Positions 1-7,037 of a stretch of DNA of 31,141 nucleotides are shown one piece after another; the first letter of the stretch is position 1; the number at the start of each line of letters is the position of its first letter. Under the pieces are notes generated by a model. The model was not told where the DNA came from. It did no database searches and was given only the letters and a program-made list of their open reading frames with translations. Origin of the DNA: CAYRZF01 sp964428805 (GTDB taxonomy: Bacteria; Methylomirabilota; Methylomirabilia; Rokubacteriales; CSP1-6); NCBI GenBank assembly GCA_964428805.1, contig CAYRZF010000017.1, forward strand, positions 1 through 31,141, given 5' to 3'. The translations under genes were made by a program, and so were the position numbers.

Positions 1-63
1 CAGATGCTTCGGCTCAAGCATACAAAAGATGGGCACACGCCGCAGGAACCCCACCCTGTCCAT
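1..63 (-). CDS. CRP-fold (cyclic-nucleotide-binding domain) protein, N-terminus only
   Basis: The first 21 codons of a gene running off the left edge. The ATG at 63-61 follows a good ribosome binding site (GGGAGGA, about 8 bases upstream). The peptide contains VGFLRRVPIFCMLEPKHL, which resembles the usual opening of cyclic-nucleotide-binding/Crp-Fnr domains (LRRVPLFxGLSPEEL-like). The rest of the domain, and any HTH or other output domain, lies outside the window, so regulator, transporter or kinase cannot be distinguished. It lies directly downstream of a complete Crp/Fnr-type gene and has a CRP-like operator and a possible -10 in its own upstream region, which suggests control by that neighbour. 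Confidence 0.55.
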   Translation of the reverse strand, partial: MDRVGFLRRVPIFCMLEPKHL

Positions 64-125
64 GTGACGGGTCCTCCCAGGCGCAATCGAGCGCTTCCAA
101 CGTACGCCCGGGAGGTCCGCCTGAC

Positions 126-141
126 CGTGACAGGTGTCACA
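126..141 (-). promoter_or_regulatory. CRP-type operator with class II spacing
   Basis: On the minus strand the site reads TGTGA-CACCTG-TCACG, a near-perfect match to the Crp/Fnr-superfamily palindrome TGTGA-N6-TCACA. Its centre is at 133.5. A possible -10 hexamer TACGTT lies at 104-99, giving a predicted start near 92, so the operator is centred at -41.5, the classic class II activator position. It lies between the stop of the Crp/Fnr-type gene and the start of the next CRP-fold gene. There is no recognisable -35, as expected for an activator-dependent promoter. Confidence 0.6.
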
Positions 142-171
142 CGACCGCCGGGAGGGGCTGTGGGAGGAAGG

Positions 172-852
172 CTAGCGCTGCGAGGCTGGCCAGTCTGGCG
201 CCAGGGCTTTCAGGCGGGCCGTCTTGATGACGAAGGTTCGACCTCGCTGGCTCACGACCCCCTGTCGCTTCAAGCGCCGGAGGTGGCGGGTGACGGTCTC
301 GCGACTGGTCCCGATCATGTCCGCGAGAATCTGGTGGGTGAGCGGGAGAGTGATAGCCGTTCCCGCCCGCTCCTCCATCCCATGGGCCGCCCCCAGCTTC
401 AAGAGGGTCAGGGCGAGTCGCTGCGAGGACCACCTGTGGCTGGAGAGCCCCCGGTCGAGGGTCATCTCGGCCAGGTGCCTCGACAGGACACAGGTGAAAT
501 TGAATCCGAATCTGGGGATGGTGGAAAGAAGGTGGAGGAACGTCTTGGCCGGGATCACGGTGACCACGCAGGCCGTGAGGGCCTTGGCCAGAAATGGTCG
601 TGCGGGGACCGTCAGGAAGAGCTCTCCGAACACGTCACCGGGCCCAAAGACCCGCAGGATGGACTCCTGGCCGTCCTCGGACAGGTGGCTGAGCGTGACC
701 AGCCCCGACAACAAGACGTAGAGGGCGTCGGGCGTGTCTCCCGGCGCGAAGATGGTGCTCCCCGTGGAGAAGCGCCGTTGGGGACAGAGCCTCGCTACCT
801 GCTCGTGCTCCTCAGGCGAGAGGCCTCCCCATAACGCGGCAGCCGGGCTCAC
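172..852 (-). CDS. Crp/Fnr family transcriptional regulator
   Basis: A DNA-binding regulator of about 226 residues, the normal family length. The N-terminal beta-barrel effector domain includes GDTPDALYVLLSGLV and FGPGDVFGEL, the glycine turns of the cNMP-binding fold. A long dimer helix follows, then a C-terminal winged HTH (ILADMIGTSRETVTRHLRRL) with the recognition-helix pattern of the family. There is no N-terminal cysteine cluster, so it is not an FNR-type iron-sulfur oxygen sensor; the effector is unknown. A GTG at 852 with GGGGGA upstream is preferred; a TTG at 888 has no clear ribosome binding site. It is co-directional with the glycolate oxidase genes and may be the last gene of that transcript. 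A CRP-like operator lies just past its stop codon. Confidence 0.88.
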   Translation of the reverse strand: MSPAAALWGGLSPEEHEQVARLCPQRRFSTGSTIFAPGDTPDALYVLLSGLVTLSHLSEDGQESILRVFGPGDVFGELFLTVPARPFLAKALTACVVTVIPAKTFLHLLSTIPRFGFNFTCVLSRHLAEMTLDRGLSSHRWSSQRLALTLLKLGAAHGMEERAGTAITLPLTHQILADMIGTSRETVTRHLRRLKRQGVVSQRGRTFVIKTARLKALAPDWPASQR

Positions 853-918
853 CCGAACGTCCCCCGCAGTCTTCCCGGCAACCCGCAAGTGCCAACGCGA
901 ACTGAGGGCGCGACTTCG

Positions 919-1197
919 TCAACACGAATACTTATTAAGCGCCTGAAACTCGACGATCCAGAGGTTCAGATGAAGCTGCGGGTCACCAAGGCTGTAATAG
1001 AGCTTTTGAGCTGTCCGCAAACGGACGGTCGCCTTGCCCGAATCGCCGACCAGGAGAACCGGGTCCAGCCCCTGGGCGTTATCCGCCAGACTGGCGAGAG
1101 CCGGCACCTCGTCGGCTGGACTCGTGATCTGATACCGAAAGGTGACAGCGACTGTGTTCGAGGGCACAGCCTGGGAAAGATCGATCTCCTTGAACAC
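919..1197 (-). CDS. Small hypothetical protein in the glycolate oxidase operon
   Basis: A 92-residue protein not recognised as any family. The GTG start lies one base after the glcF stop codon, so it is almost certainly translated from the same mRNA. The first residues are MFKEIDLSQAV; the body alternates hydrophobic and polar residues (VAVTFRYQI, DPVLLVG, ATVRLRTAQKLYYSL, LNLWIVEFQAL), which suggests a small beta-rich soluble domain. It has no signal peptide, membrane segment or cysteine motif; the only cysteine is the last residue. A longer frame reaches back to 1251 but would run 50 bases into glcF. It could be an accessory or sensor subunit of the complex, but this is only inferred from position. 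Confidence 0.55.
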   Translation of the reverse strand: MFKEIDLSQAVPSNTVAVTFRYQITSPADEVPALASLADNAQGLDPVLLVGDSGKATVRLRTAQKLYYSLGDPQLHLNLWIVEFQALNKYSC

Positions 1198-1198
1198 C

Positions 1199-2518
1199 CT
1201 ACCGCTCCCTGCCCTGATAGGACCAGTCCAACAGCTCCACGGGGTGAACAACCCGGATCTTGAGCCCTCGCTCCTTGAGTCCCTTCTCGATCTGCAGCGA
1301 GCAGCCGGGGTTCCCGCTCACCACCACCTCGGCGCCCGTCTCTTTGATCCGCTCGATCTTCCGGTCCAAGAACTGCTGAGCCAGGTCGGGATAGAGGAGG
1401 TTATAGATCCCCGCGCTTCCGCAACAGACGTCCGATTCTTTGAGCTCGACGAGCTGAAGTCCCGGGATCGCCTTCAGGACCGTCCTGGGCTCCTGCCGGA
1501 CCTTCTGGCCGTGGGCGAGGTGGCAGGCGTCGTGGTACGTGACTGTGCGCGGGAGCGCGTGGAGCTTGCCGTTCAACGGAACCTGGGCCAGGAGCTGGGA
1601 GACATCACGCACCTTCTTGCTGAAGGCTTCGGCCCTCTGGGCATAGGCGGGATCGGTATGGAGCAACTCCCAGTACTCCTTCATGACCGAACCGCACCCC
1701 GCCGCGTTGACCACGACGACGTCAACGCCAGCCCGCTCGAAGATGTCGATCGTCCTCCTCGCCATCTTCTTGGCCTGTTCCCGCTCCCCCTCGTGGGCAA
1801 GGAGCGAGCCGCAGCACTCTTGATCCCTCGGCACTACCACCTCGTAGCCGTTCTCGCTCAAGACCCGGGCCGTCGCGCTATTCACCTCGGCGAAGAAGAA
1901 GCGCTGGACACATCCGGAGAGAAGCCCCGCCCGTCCCCGTCGCTCCCCTTTGGCCGGTATGACCTCGGGCAGCGCCACGCGCAGGCTCCGGCCGGGGATG
2001 GCGGGGAGCAAGGTCTCCATCTTCCCCAGGCGGCCGAAGAGGCTCAAGATCCCCGAGGCCCTGACCAGCGTCTGGAGGCCGGACCGCTGATAGAAGCGGA
2101 GGAGGCCGGTAATGGTGCGTAAGCGCCCGAGGTCGGTGAAGGTATGGAGGATGAAATCTCGGAACCGACGATCGGCGGGGGAATACTGATAGTGCCGATC
2201 GACCTGCCCTCTGGCGCTCTCCATCAGGAAGCCGAACTTCACCCCCGAAGGGCAGGCCGTCTCGCAGGCCCGGCAGAGGAGGCAGAGGTTCATATGCTTG
2301 GCGAAGTTGTCGGTGATGCCGATCTTCCCTTCCGACGCCGATCGGATGAGCCAGATCCGCCCACGCGGACTATCCATCTCGTTGCCGAGGACGAGGTAGG
2401 TCGGACACGTGGGAAGACAGAAGCCGCAGTGGACGCAGTCTAACGCGAGCTCTGGGTCGGGCGGATCGAGCTGATCGAAGGCGCTTCTCCCGATCTTCTC
2501 CGCCGGCTGGACCACCAT
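1199..2518 (-). CDS. glcF: Glycolate oxidase iron-sulfur subunit GlcF
   Basis: The electron-transfer subunit of the membrane-associated glycolate oxidase GlcDEF, which oxidises glycolate to glyoxylate and passes electrons toward the quinone pool. It is 439 residues long. Two ferredoxin-type 4Fe-4S motifs lie near the N-terminus (CVHCGFCLPTCP at about 28-39, CLLCRACETACP at about 78-89). Two CCG domains follow, with LSGCVQ...ECCGS and HDACH...VCCGSAG, the heterodisulfide-reductase-like cysteine-rich units typical of GlcF and related proteins. It starts 1 bp after glcE and ends 1 bp before the next small gene, so the operon is very compact. Related LutA- or Glp-type proteins share CCG domains, but the D-E-F order fixes the assignment. 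Confidence 0.93.
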   Translation of the reverse strand: MVVQPAEKIGRSAFDQLDPPDPELALDCVHCGFCLPTCPTYLVLGNEMDSPRGRIWLIRSASEGKIGITDNFAKHMNLCLLCRACETACPSGVKFGFLMESARGQVDRHYQYSPADRRFRDFILHTFTDLGRLRTITGLLRFYQRSGLQTLVRASGILSLFGRLGKMETLLPAIPGRSLRVALPEVIPAKGERRGRAGLLSGCVQRFFFAEVNSATARVLSENGYEVVVPRDQECCGSLLAHEGEREQAKKMARRTIDIFERAGVDVVVVNAAGCGSVMKEYWELLHTDPAYAQRAEAFSKKVRDVSQLLAQVPLNGKLHALPRTVTYHDACHLAHGQKVRQEPRTVLKAIPGLQLVELKESDVCCGSAGIYNLLYPDLAQQFLDRKIERIKETGAEVVVSGNPGCSLQIEKGLKERGLKIRVVHPVELLDWSYQGRER

Positions 2519-2519
2519 C

Positions 2520-3878
2520 TCAAATTCCTCCCACGAACCGTCCCGGGTTTAAGATCTTCTGGGGATCGAACTCTCCCTTCGGCCGCTGCATGAACCCAAG
2601 GGCCTTCCCTGGCAACCCCCAGACATCCACGCGGCTCTTCACCTCGGGCGGCGCCTTGAGGATGACGAGGTTCCCTTCGGCCTCCTGGGCAAAGGCCCGG
2701 AGCCGGTTCACGGCCTCGGCCACCCCCTGGTGGAACCGTTCAGGCGAGGCGGCGTCGCCTGTGAGGTGATATCGGATGATCCCCGACCCCGCCTCGGAAA
2801 CAATCCCGAGAGGCAAACCCTGCTTCGCGGCCACCTCTTCCCCCAACCTCACACCCTCGGCCACCTTGGTGAGGAGAACACTCGCCTTGAGGACCGCCTG
2901 AAGGCCATCGCCCAAGGCGAAGTCCCGGGTCGCCCGCCAGAAGGCGTCGTGGACCCGGCCATCCAGAGCGTGCTCCTCCGGGCTACCCGCCTCATGGCAG
3001 AGACGTTTCACCGTGAGAAGCTGGGCATCGACCGCTTCGGGGCGAACGCTGCCGATGGCGACGGCCAAGCCATAACTTCCCTTCGGCCAAGGGAGCGCTG
3101 CCTCCGCGGCAACTTGACGGAACGCCTCGGGATTCAAAAGCTCCAGTGCGAACGGAACCACGGGAGAGTCGAGGACCCCGGCGACCACCCGCCTTGCCGC
3201 ATCGAGCGACGCGAACGGCGCAAGGCAAGTCTTTTCCACGGCCGGCACGGGGTGAACCCTGAAGGTCACCTCGACGATGATTCCCAGAGTCCCGAGGGAG
3301 CCGATGTACAGCTTGTTCATGTCGTACCCGGTGACGTTTTTGACGACCTTCGCCCCCCCTTTGGTCACCTTCCCGCCGGCGTGGACAACCCGAATGGCAA
3401 TCACGAGGTCCCTCGAGGCCCCGTAGCGGAGCCTCCGCGGGCCGCTCGAGTTCGTCGCCAGGATGCCCCCGAGCGTGGCCAGATCTGCGTAGGGGGGATC
3501 CAGGGCGATGAACTGCCCATTCCCACCTAAAACCGCCTGGGCCTCCTTCAGCAGCGTTCCCGCCCGGAAGGTGGCGGTCATGTCTCCCGGCTCGTGGTCC
3601 ACCACGCCGTTCAGGCGCGAGAGAACGAGGACGAGGTCAACCCGCTCGGGGATGCCGCCTAACGCCATCTTCGTCCCGCTCCCCCAGGGCACGACCTTTA
3701 CCCCCTCGGCCGAGGCCAAGGCCATAATGGTCGATACTTCCTCCACCGATCCCGGAAAAACGACCGCCTGGGGAACCTTACCGTCCACGACGTAGCGTGA
3801 TGCTCCGGGGCCGGTCACGACGTGCTCCCGACCGACCAGATCGCTCAAGCGTTGGACCAGCGCCCCTTCAGACAGCAT
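2520..3878 (-). CDS. glcE: Glycolate oxidase FAD-binding subunit GlcE
   Basis: A second FAD-domain subunit of glycolate oxidase, 452 residues, longer than E. coli GlcE (about 350). The PCMH-type FAD fold shows VVPWGSGTKMALGG near residues 60-75, GGILATNSSGPRRLRYG at about 140-155 and the GlcE hallmark VKNVTGYDMNKLYIGSLGTLG at about 180-200. It ends with ILNPGRFVGG, like FAD-linked oxidase C-terminal domains. It lies 9 bp after glcD and 1 bp before glcF, so translation is probably coupled. The extra length lies in the C-terminal half, where a full FAD-oxidase C-domain seems retained, so it could be catalytically active rather than only structural. That last point is inference. Confidence 0.92.
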   Translation of the reverse strand: MLSEGALVQRLSDLVGREHVVTGPGASRYVVDGKVPQAVVFPGSVEEVSTIMALASAEGVKVVPWGSGTKMALGGIPERVDLVLVLSRLNGVVDHEPGDMTATFRAGTLLKEAQAVLGGNGQFIALDPPYADLATLGGILATNSSGPRRLRYGASRDLVIAIRVVHAGGKVTKGGAKVVKNVTGYDMNKLYIGSLGTLGIIVEVTFRVHPVPAVEKTCLAPFASLDAARRVVAGVLDSPVVPFALELLNPEAFRQVAAEAALPWPKGSYGLAVAIGSVRPEAVDAQLLTVKRLCHEAGSPEEHALDGRVHDAFWRATRDFALGDGLQAVLKASVLLTKVAEGVRLGEEVAAKQGLPLGIVSEAGSGIIRYHLTGDAASPERFHQGVAEAVNRLRAFAQEAEGNLVILKAPPEVKSRVDVWGLPGKALGFMQRPKGEFDPQKILNPGRFVGGI

Positions 3879-3887
3879 GGTTTCCTC

Positions 3888-5342
3888 CTACGCGCGCCCG
3901 AGCACCTTATCCAACATCTCGCGCTGCCCCGCGGGGCCGACCTGGACGCCCGGCTTCGCCGCGGGGAAGATCTTCCCGGGGTTCAGGAGGCCATCGGGAT
4001 CGAAAACCTTCTTCACCTTGCGCATCGCCTCCAGGTCGTCTTCGTTGTACATAAGGGGCATGAAGTCCCGCTTCTCCAGGCCGATCCCATGCTCGCCGGT
4101 GAGGCTGCCGCCCATGTCGATGCAGGTCTTGATGATCTCCGCCCCCATAGCTTCCGCCTTGTGTAGCTCTCCTTCGTTTGCGGAGTTGTAGAGGATGAGG
4201 GGGTGGAGGTTGCCGTCGCCGGCGTGAAAGACGTTCGCCACCCGAAGGCCATATTTCTGGGAAAGCTCCCCGATGAATTTCATGATCGAGGGGAGCTTTG
4301 TCCTCGGGATCACGCAGTCCTGGACGTAGTATTCGGGGCTGATCTGCCCCATCGCGGCGAACGCGGCCTTCCGTCCCTTCCAGAGCAACAGCCGCTCGTT
4401 GTCGTCCTTCGCCAGCCGGATCTCCCCGACGCGGTTCTCTTTGAAGACCTCGATGATGGGACCGACCAGGGCCTCCACCTCGTCTTTCGGCCCGTCCACC
4501 TCGACGAGGAGGACGGCGACCGCGTCCAGGGGATAGCCCGCCGCCACCCCTTTCTCCACGGCCTGGATAGCGTTGTTATCCATCATCTCGATGGCGACCG
4601 GGATGATCCCGCGAGCCACGATCCCCGAGACCACGTTCGATGCGTCCTCGATGGAATCAAAGACGCCCATCAAGGTCTTGACGGCCTCCGGTTTGCGCAT
4701 GATCCTGACGGTGACCTTGGTGGAGATCCCAAAGGTCCCTTCCGAGCCGACGAAGACCCCCGTGAGATCATAGCCGAGAGGGTCCAAGGTCTTCCCACCG
4801 AAGTTGACGACCTCGCCGTTGGGAAGGACTACCTCCAGTCCGAGGACATGGTTCGTCGTGACGCCGTACTTCGGCGTGCGGGGGCCGCCGGAGTTCTCCG
4901 CGACATTCCCCCCGATGCTGCACGCCGTCTGGCTGGCCGGGTCGGGGGAGTAATAATAGCCCCGCGGGCTGAGGGCGTTGGTGAGCCAGACGTTCACCAT
5001 GCCCGGCTCGACCACAGCGCGGTGGTTCTCGTAGTCGATCTCGAGGATTCGATTCATCCGGTTCATCCCGATCAGGACCCCTCCCTCGACCGGAAGGGCT
5101 CCTCCCGAAAGCCCTGTCCCCGCCCCCCTTGCCACAAAGGGGATCTTCTCGCGGTGGCAGACCTTCACAACGGCGGCCACCTGTTCTGTGGAGCGGGGGA
5201 GGACAACGATTTCCGGCATGGCCTTAAAGACGGTCAGGCCATCCGCCTCATAGACCCGCAGTTCGCCGGGATCGGTAACAACGCCGTCGGCACCGACGAT
5301 TCCAGCCAGCTCTTTGGCAATCCGCTCCTTATTCATCAGCAT
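3888..5342 (-). CDS. glcD: Glycolate oxidase catalytic subunit GlcD
   Basis: An FAD-linked 2-hydroxyacid dehydrogenase of 484 residues, the usual GlcD length. FAD-binding motifs are clear: PFVARGAGTGLSGGALP at about 70-86, GGNVAENSGGPRTPKYGVT at about 144-162 and VGSEGTFGI at about 198. The C-terminal FAD-oxidase domain ends with the conserved GEHGIGLEKRDFM and a DPDGLLNPGKIFP tail. D-lactate dehydrogenases share this fold, but the following glcE and glcF support glycolate. The ATG at 5342 follows GGGAGGAG. A good promoter with a TATAAT box lies about 80 bases upstream, so this is the first gene of the operon. Confidence 0.95.
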   Translation of the reverse strand: MLMNKERIAKELAGIVGADGVVTDPGELRVYEADGLTVFKAMPEIVVLPRSTEQVAAVVKVCHREKIPFVARGAGTGLSGGALPVEGGVLIGMNRMNRILEIDYENHRAVVEPGMVNVWLTNALSPRGYYYSPDPASQTACSIGGNVAENSGGPRTPKYGVTTNHVLGLEVVLPNGEVVNFGGKTLDPLGYDLTGVFVGSEGTFGISTKVTVRIMRKPEAVKTLMGVFDSIEDASNVVSGIVARGIIPVAIEMMDNNAIQAVEKGVAAGYPLDAVAVLLVEVDGPKDEVEALVGPIIEVFKENRVGEIRLAKDDNERLLLWKGRKAAFAAMGQISPEYYVQDCVIPRTKLPSIMKFIGELSQKYGLRVANVFHAGDGNLHPLILYNSANEGELHKAEAMGAEIIKTCIDMGGSLTGEHGIGLEKRDFMPLMYNEDDLEAMRKVKKVFDPDGLLNPGKIFPAAKPGVQVGPAGQREMLDKVLGRA

Positions 5343-5420
5343 GACTGGCTCCTCCCACTTTCCGCCCGAGATATGTGGCTTTTCCCCCAGCGGCCCGTCC
5401 TCGTGGCTTAGGGTGGCGCG

Positions 5421-5449
5421 ATTATAGGGGATTTCCTCCCCGGCGACAA
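5421..5449 (-). promoter_or_regulatory. Sigma-70 promoter of the glcDEF operon
   Basis: On the minus strand TTGTCG (5449-5444) and TATAAT (5426-5421) are separated by 17 bases. The -10 is a perfect consensus. The predicted start near 5414 leaves a leader of about 70 bases before glcD. Part of the -35/-10 spacer is self-complementary (GGGGA and TCCCC). Confidence 0.72.
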
Positions 5450-5501
5450 GGGCGGCCGCTGGGGGACCCGCCGCTCTTCCTGCGCTACCTTCGGGTCTGG
5501 C

Positions 5502-6287
5502 TCAACCTCGGACGAGGGGCGCGAGGTCCGTGATGGCGCTCACGACCCGATCCGCACTAAACCCGAGCTCTTCGGGCGTTTCCGCGGCGCTGCGCTGAAT
5601 CCAGAACGTGATCAGCCCCGCGGACGCCGCGCCGTTGATGTCCCATGAGTTCGCGGAGACGAACCCCAGCTCGGCGTTGCTGACCTTCATTCGGTCGGGA
5701 CCCAGGTTGTAGACCCGTGGGCTGACCTTGAAGATCTTGACTTCCTCGACACTGACTATCGTGTCGAGGAGATCATAAATCCCGGCGCTCTTCGCCGCCG
5801 CCTCCAGCATCCTCGGCTCACCATTCGACAGGATAGCCAGCCGCACGCCCTGTTTCTTCAGCGCCTCCAAGCCCGGCTTGACATCCGGAAACGCCGCCAG
5901 GCTCAAGTACGACTCCATCAGACGTTTGCGCTTTTCGGGAGTGAGATCCAGCTTCAGGCTCTTCGACGCGTACACGAGTCCATCGTCGGTTAACTGCCAG
6001 AAATCCTTGTGGCGGCCCATCAGACTGCGCATCAGACTGTACTGGAGCTGTTTCGCGCGCCAGAGCTGGGCCAGGGCGTTTCCTTTTCCGGGGAACAGCT
6101 GCTCACAAAGCGCGGTCACCGAGAACACGTCAAACAGCGTCCCGTAAGCGTCGAAGGCAAACGCCTTGACGTTCTTCATCCGAGCCTCCGGTTCGGCGGC
6201 CGACGCCACCCCCGAGGCTGACATCGCGCCGACAGCCGCAGCCGTTGCACCCACAACTTTCATGAATTCTCTTCGATCAGTCGCCAT
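5502..6287 (-). CDS. Tat-exported (S)-2-haloacid dehalogenase type II (HAD superfamily)
   Basis: A 261-residue protein that would remove halide from 2-haloalkanoic acids by an aspartyl-ester mechanism. A twin-arginine signal (DRREFMK then an alanine-rich stretch to ASA at about 30) precedes the HAD domain. L-DEX-type active-site residues can be placed: nucleophile D46 in FDAYGT, T50, R77, S154-N155 in LSNG, K187, Y193 and S211/N213/D216 in SANSWD. All main catalytic positions appear retained. Export is unusual, since characterised type II dehalogenases are cytoplasmic; the true substrate may differ. The ATG follows GAAAGGAGGAGC. The gene begins just after an integron attC site and looks like the third cassette of the array. 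No attC is visible after its stop. Confidence 0.88.
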   Translation of the reverse strand: MATDRREFMKVVGATAAAVGAMSASGVASAAEPEARMKNVKAFAFDAYGTLFDVFSVTALCEQLFPGKGNALAQLWRAKQLQYSLMRSLMGRHKDFWQLTDDGLVYASKSLKLDLTPEKRKRLMESYLSLAAFPDVKPGLEALKKQGVRLAILSNGEPRMLEAAAKSAGIYDLLDTIVSVEEVKIFKVSPRVYNLGPDRMKVSNAELGFVSANSWDINGAASAGLITFWIQRSAAETPEELGFSADRVVSAITDLAPLVRG

Positions 6288-6313
6288 ACGCTCCTCCTTT
6301 CGTGGTTGAGCCA

Positions 6314-6383
6314 GCCTAACGCCTACTGTCAGCAGCCGGGACGAACAGCGTGAGCGCCGGTCCGCTGCACCGCGCAGTTAGAT
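6314..6383 (-). repeat. Integron attC recombination site (cupin cassette)
   Basis: On the minus strand the site opens with ATCTAAC (6383-6377, consensus RYYYAAC) and closes with GTTAGGC (6320-6314, consensus GTTRRRY), 70 bp in all. The inner arms pair imperfectly (GT-G-CAGC...CCGG with CCGGCTGCTGAC), leaving extrahelical bases as in folded attC hairpins. The opening box is the exact reverse complement of the first bases of the cupin cassette (G^TTAGAT at 6977-6971). This is expected, because in the circular cassette the two halves form one site. Confidence 0.82.
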
Positions 6384-6976
6384 GATCACACCTCATCGCT
6401 CGCTACCCGAACGCTCAGCAAGGTTCTGGTTAGTGTATGGGGTCAAGGAACGGTGTGTCTGGATCGCTCACGTAGAAGATCACGACCCGCAAGGGCTCGG
6501 TGCTGCTGCGGTTGTAGCCCGTCATTTTCACTTGGGGCGGTTCCACCATCGCTTGACCGGCTTTCACCGTGACTGGCGCGCGCCCCTCCATCTCCAATGT
6601 AAATACGCCTTCCGGGATGTAGACGGTCACGGGGAAACGGTGTGTATGGAACGGAGTCTTGTCGCCAGGCTTGAGGGTTGCCGTGAGGACTTGCACCTCC
6701 TGCCTCTCGCCCTTGGGCATGCCTTGTACGATCTCTCTCAGGAGCAATTGGGGCTTTGCGGTACTCTGCTCTTGCGCCATCGACGGCAAGCTGATGACCA
6801 AAGCCACAAGCGCGAGACTTATACCCATCGAATTACGCATCTGGTGTTCTCCTTTGCACTGAAACAGTCAGACATTCGGCTCGCCGCCGGGTCGGGAGCC
6901 CTGGCGTGGGCGTCGCACAGTATCCCACCCCGCCACCCTGTGGAGAATGGCGAGTCCTTACAGCTGAGTCATCTAA
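6320..6976 (-). mobile_element. Integron gene cassette 2 (exported cupin)
   Basis: A 657-bp cassette bounded by G^TTRRRY cut points: it begins TTAGATG at 6976 and ends with the G at 6320, carrying one gene (6840-6430) and its attC at the 3' end. The gene is preceded by an untranslated stretch of about 135 bases. One line inside it counts to about 53% GC against about 73% for a line in apgM, consistent with separate origin. Confidence 0.75.
6430..6840 (-). CDS. Exported cupin-domain protein
   Basis: A 136-residue protein with a Sec signal peptide (MRNSMGISLALVALVISLPSMAQ, cleavage near 22-23) and a single small cupin barrel. Motif 1 is PGDKTPFHTHRFPVTVYIPEG with two histidines (H65, H67) and a glutamate (about E76). 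In motif 2 the usual histidine seems replaced (EPPQVKMTGYN against a typical PPGVxHxGxN), so metal binding may be altered. Function is unknown; family members are often small-molecule-binding or dioxygenase-like. The start is fixed by AAGGAG 8 bases upstream. A 13-base leader block (CAAAGGAGAACAC) is identical to that of the next cassette gene. It is cargo of an integron cassette, with attC sites on both sides. Confidence 0.82.
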   Translation of the reverse strand: MRNSMGISLALVALVISLPSMAQEQSTAKPQLLLREIVQGMPKGERQEVQVLTATLKPGDKTPFHTHRFPVTVYIPEGVFTLEMEGRAPVTVKAGQAMVEPPQVKMTGYNRSSTEPLRVVIFYVSDPDTPFLDPIH

Positions 6977-7037
6977 CGTCCCGCATCACCCGCGCGCGCC
7001 GCTCTTGCGCGCGTCGGTGTGGATGCGGTGGTTAGAG
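6971..7037 (-). repeat. Integron attC recombination site (solute-binding lipoprotein cassette)
   Basis: On the minus strand the site opens with CTCTAAC (7037-7031) and closes with GTTAGAT (6977-6971), 67 bp in all. The arms CCGCATC-CAC and GTGATGCGG pair, with GC-rich inner stems (CGCGCGC/GCGCGCG) around a short loop. The opening box is the exact reverse complement of the start of its own cassette (GTTAGAG at 7877-7871). Its first base is C rather than R, a minor deviation. The stop codon of the upstream gene lies only 4 bases before the site, the normal cassette arrangement. Confidence 0.82.

Noticed and set aside
4..834. A 276-codon plus-strand frame and other overlapping frames opposite the Crp/Fnr-type gene
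   Set aside because: Low-complexity, charged translation with no family features; it is the antisense of a clear regulator gene.
894..922. Promoter for the Crp/Fnr-type gene
   Set aside because: TTGACG is present on the minus strand at 922-917, but the hexamer at 17 bases is CGCGTT, not a -10; transcription from the glc promoter is more likely.
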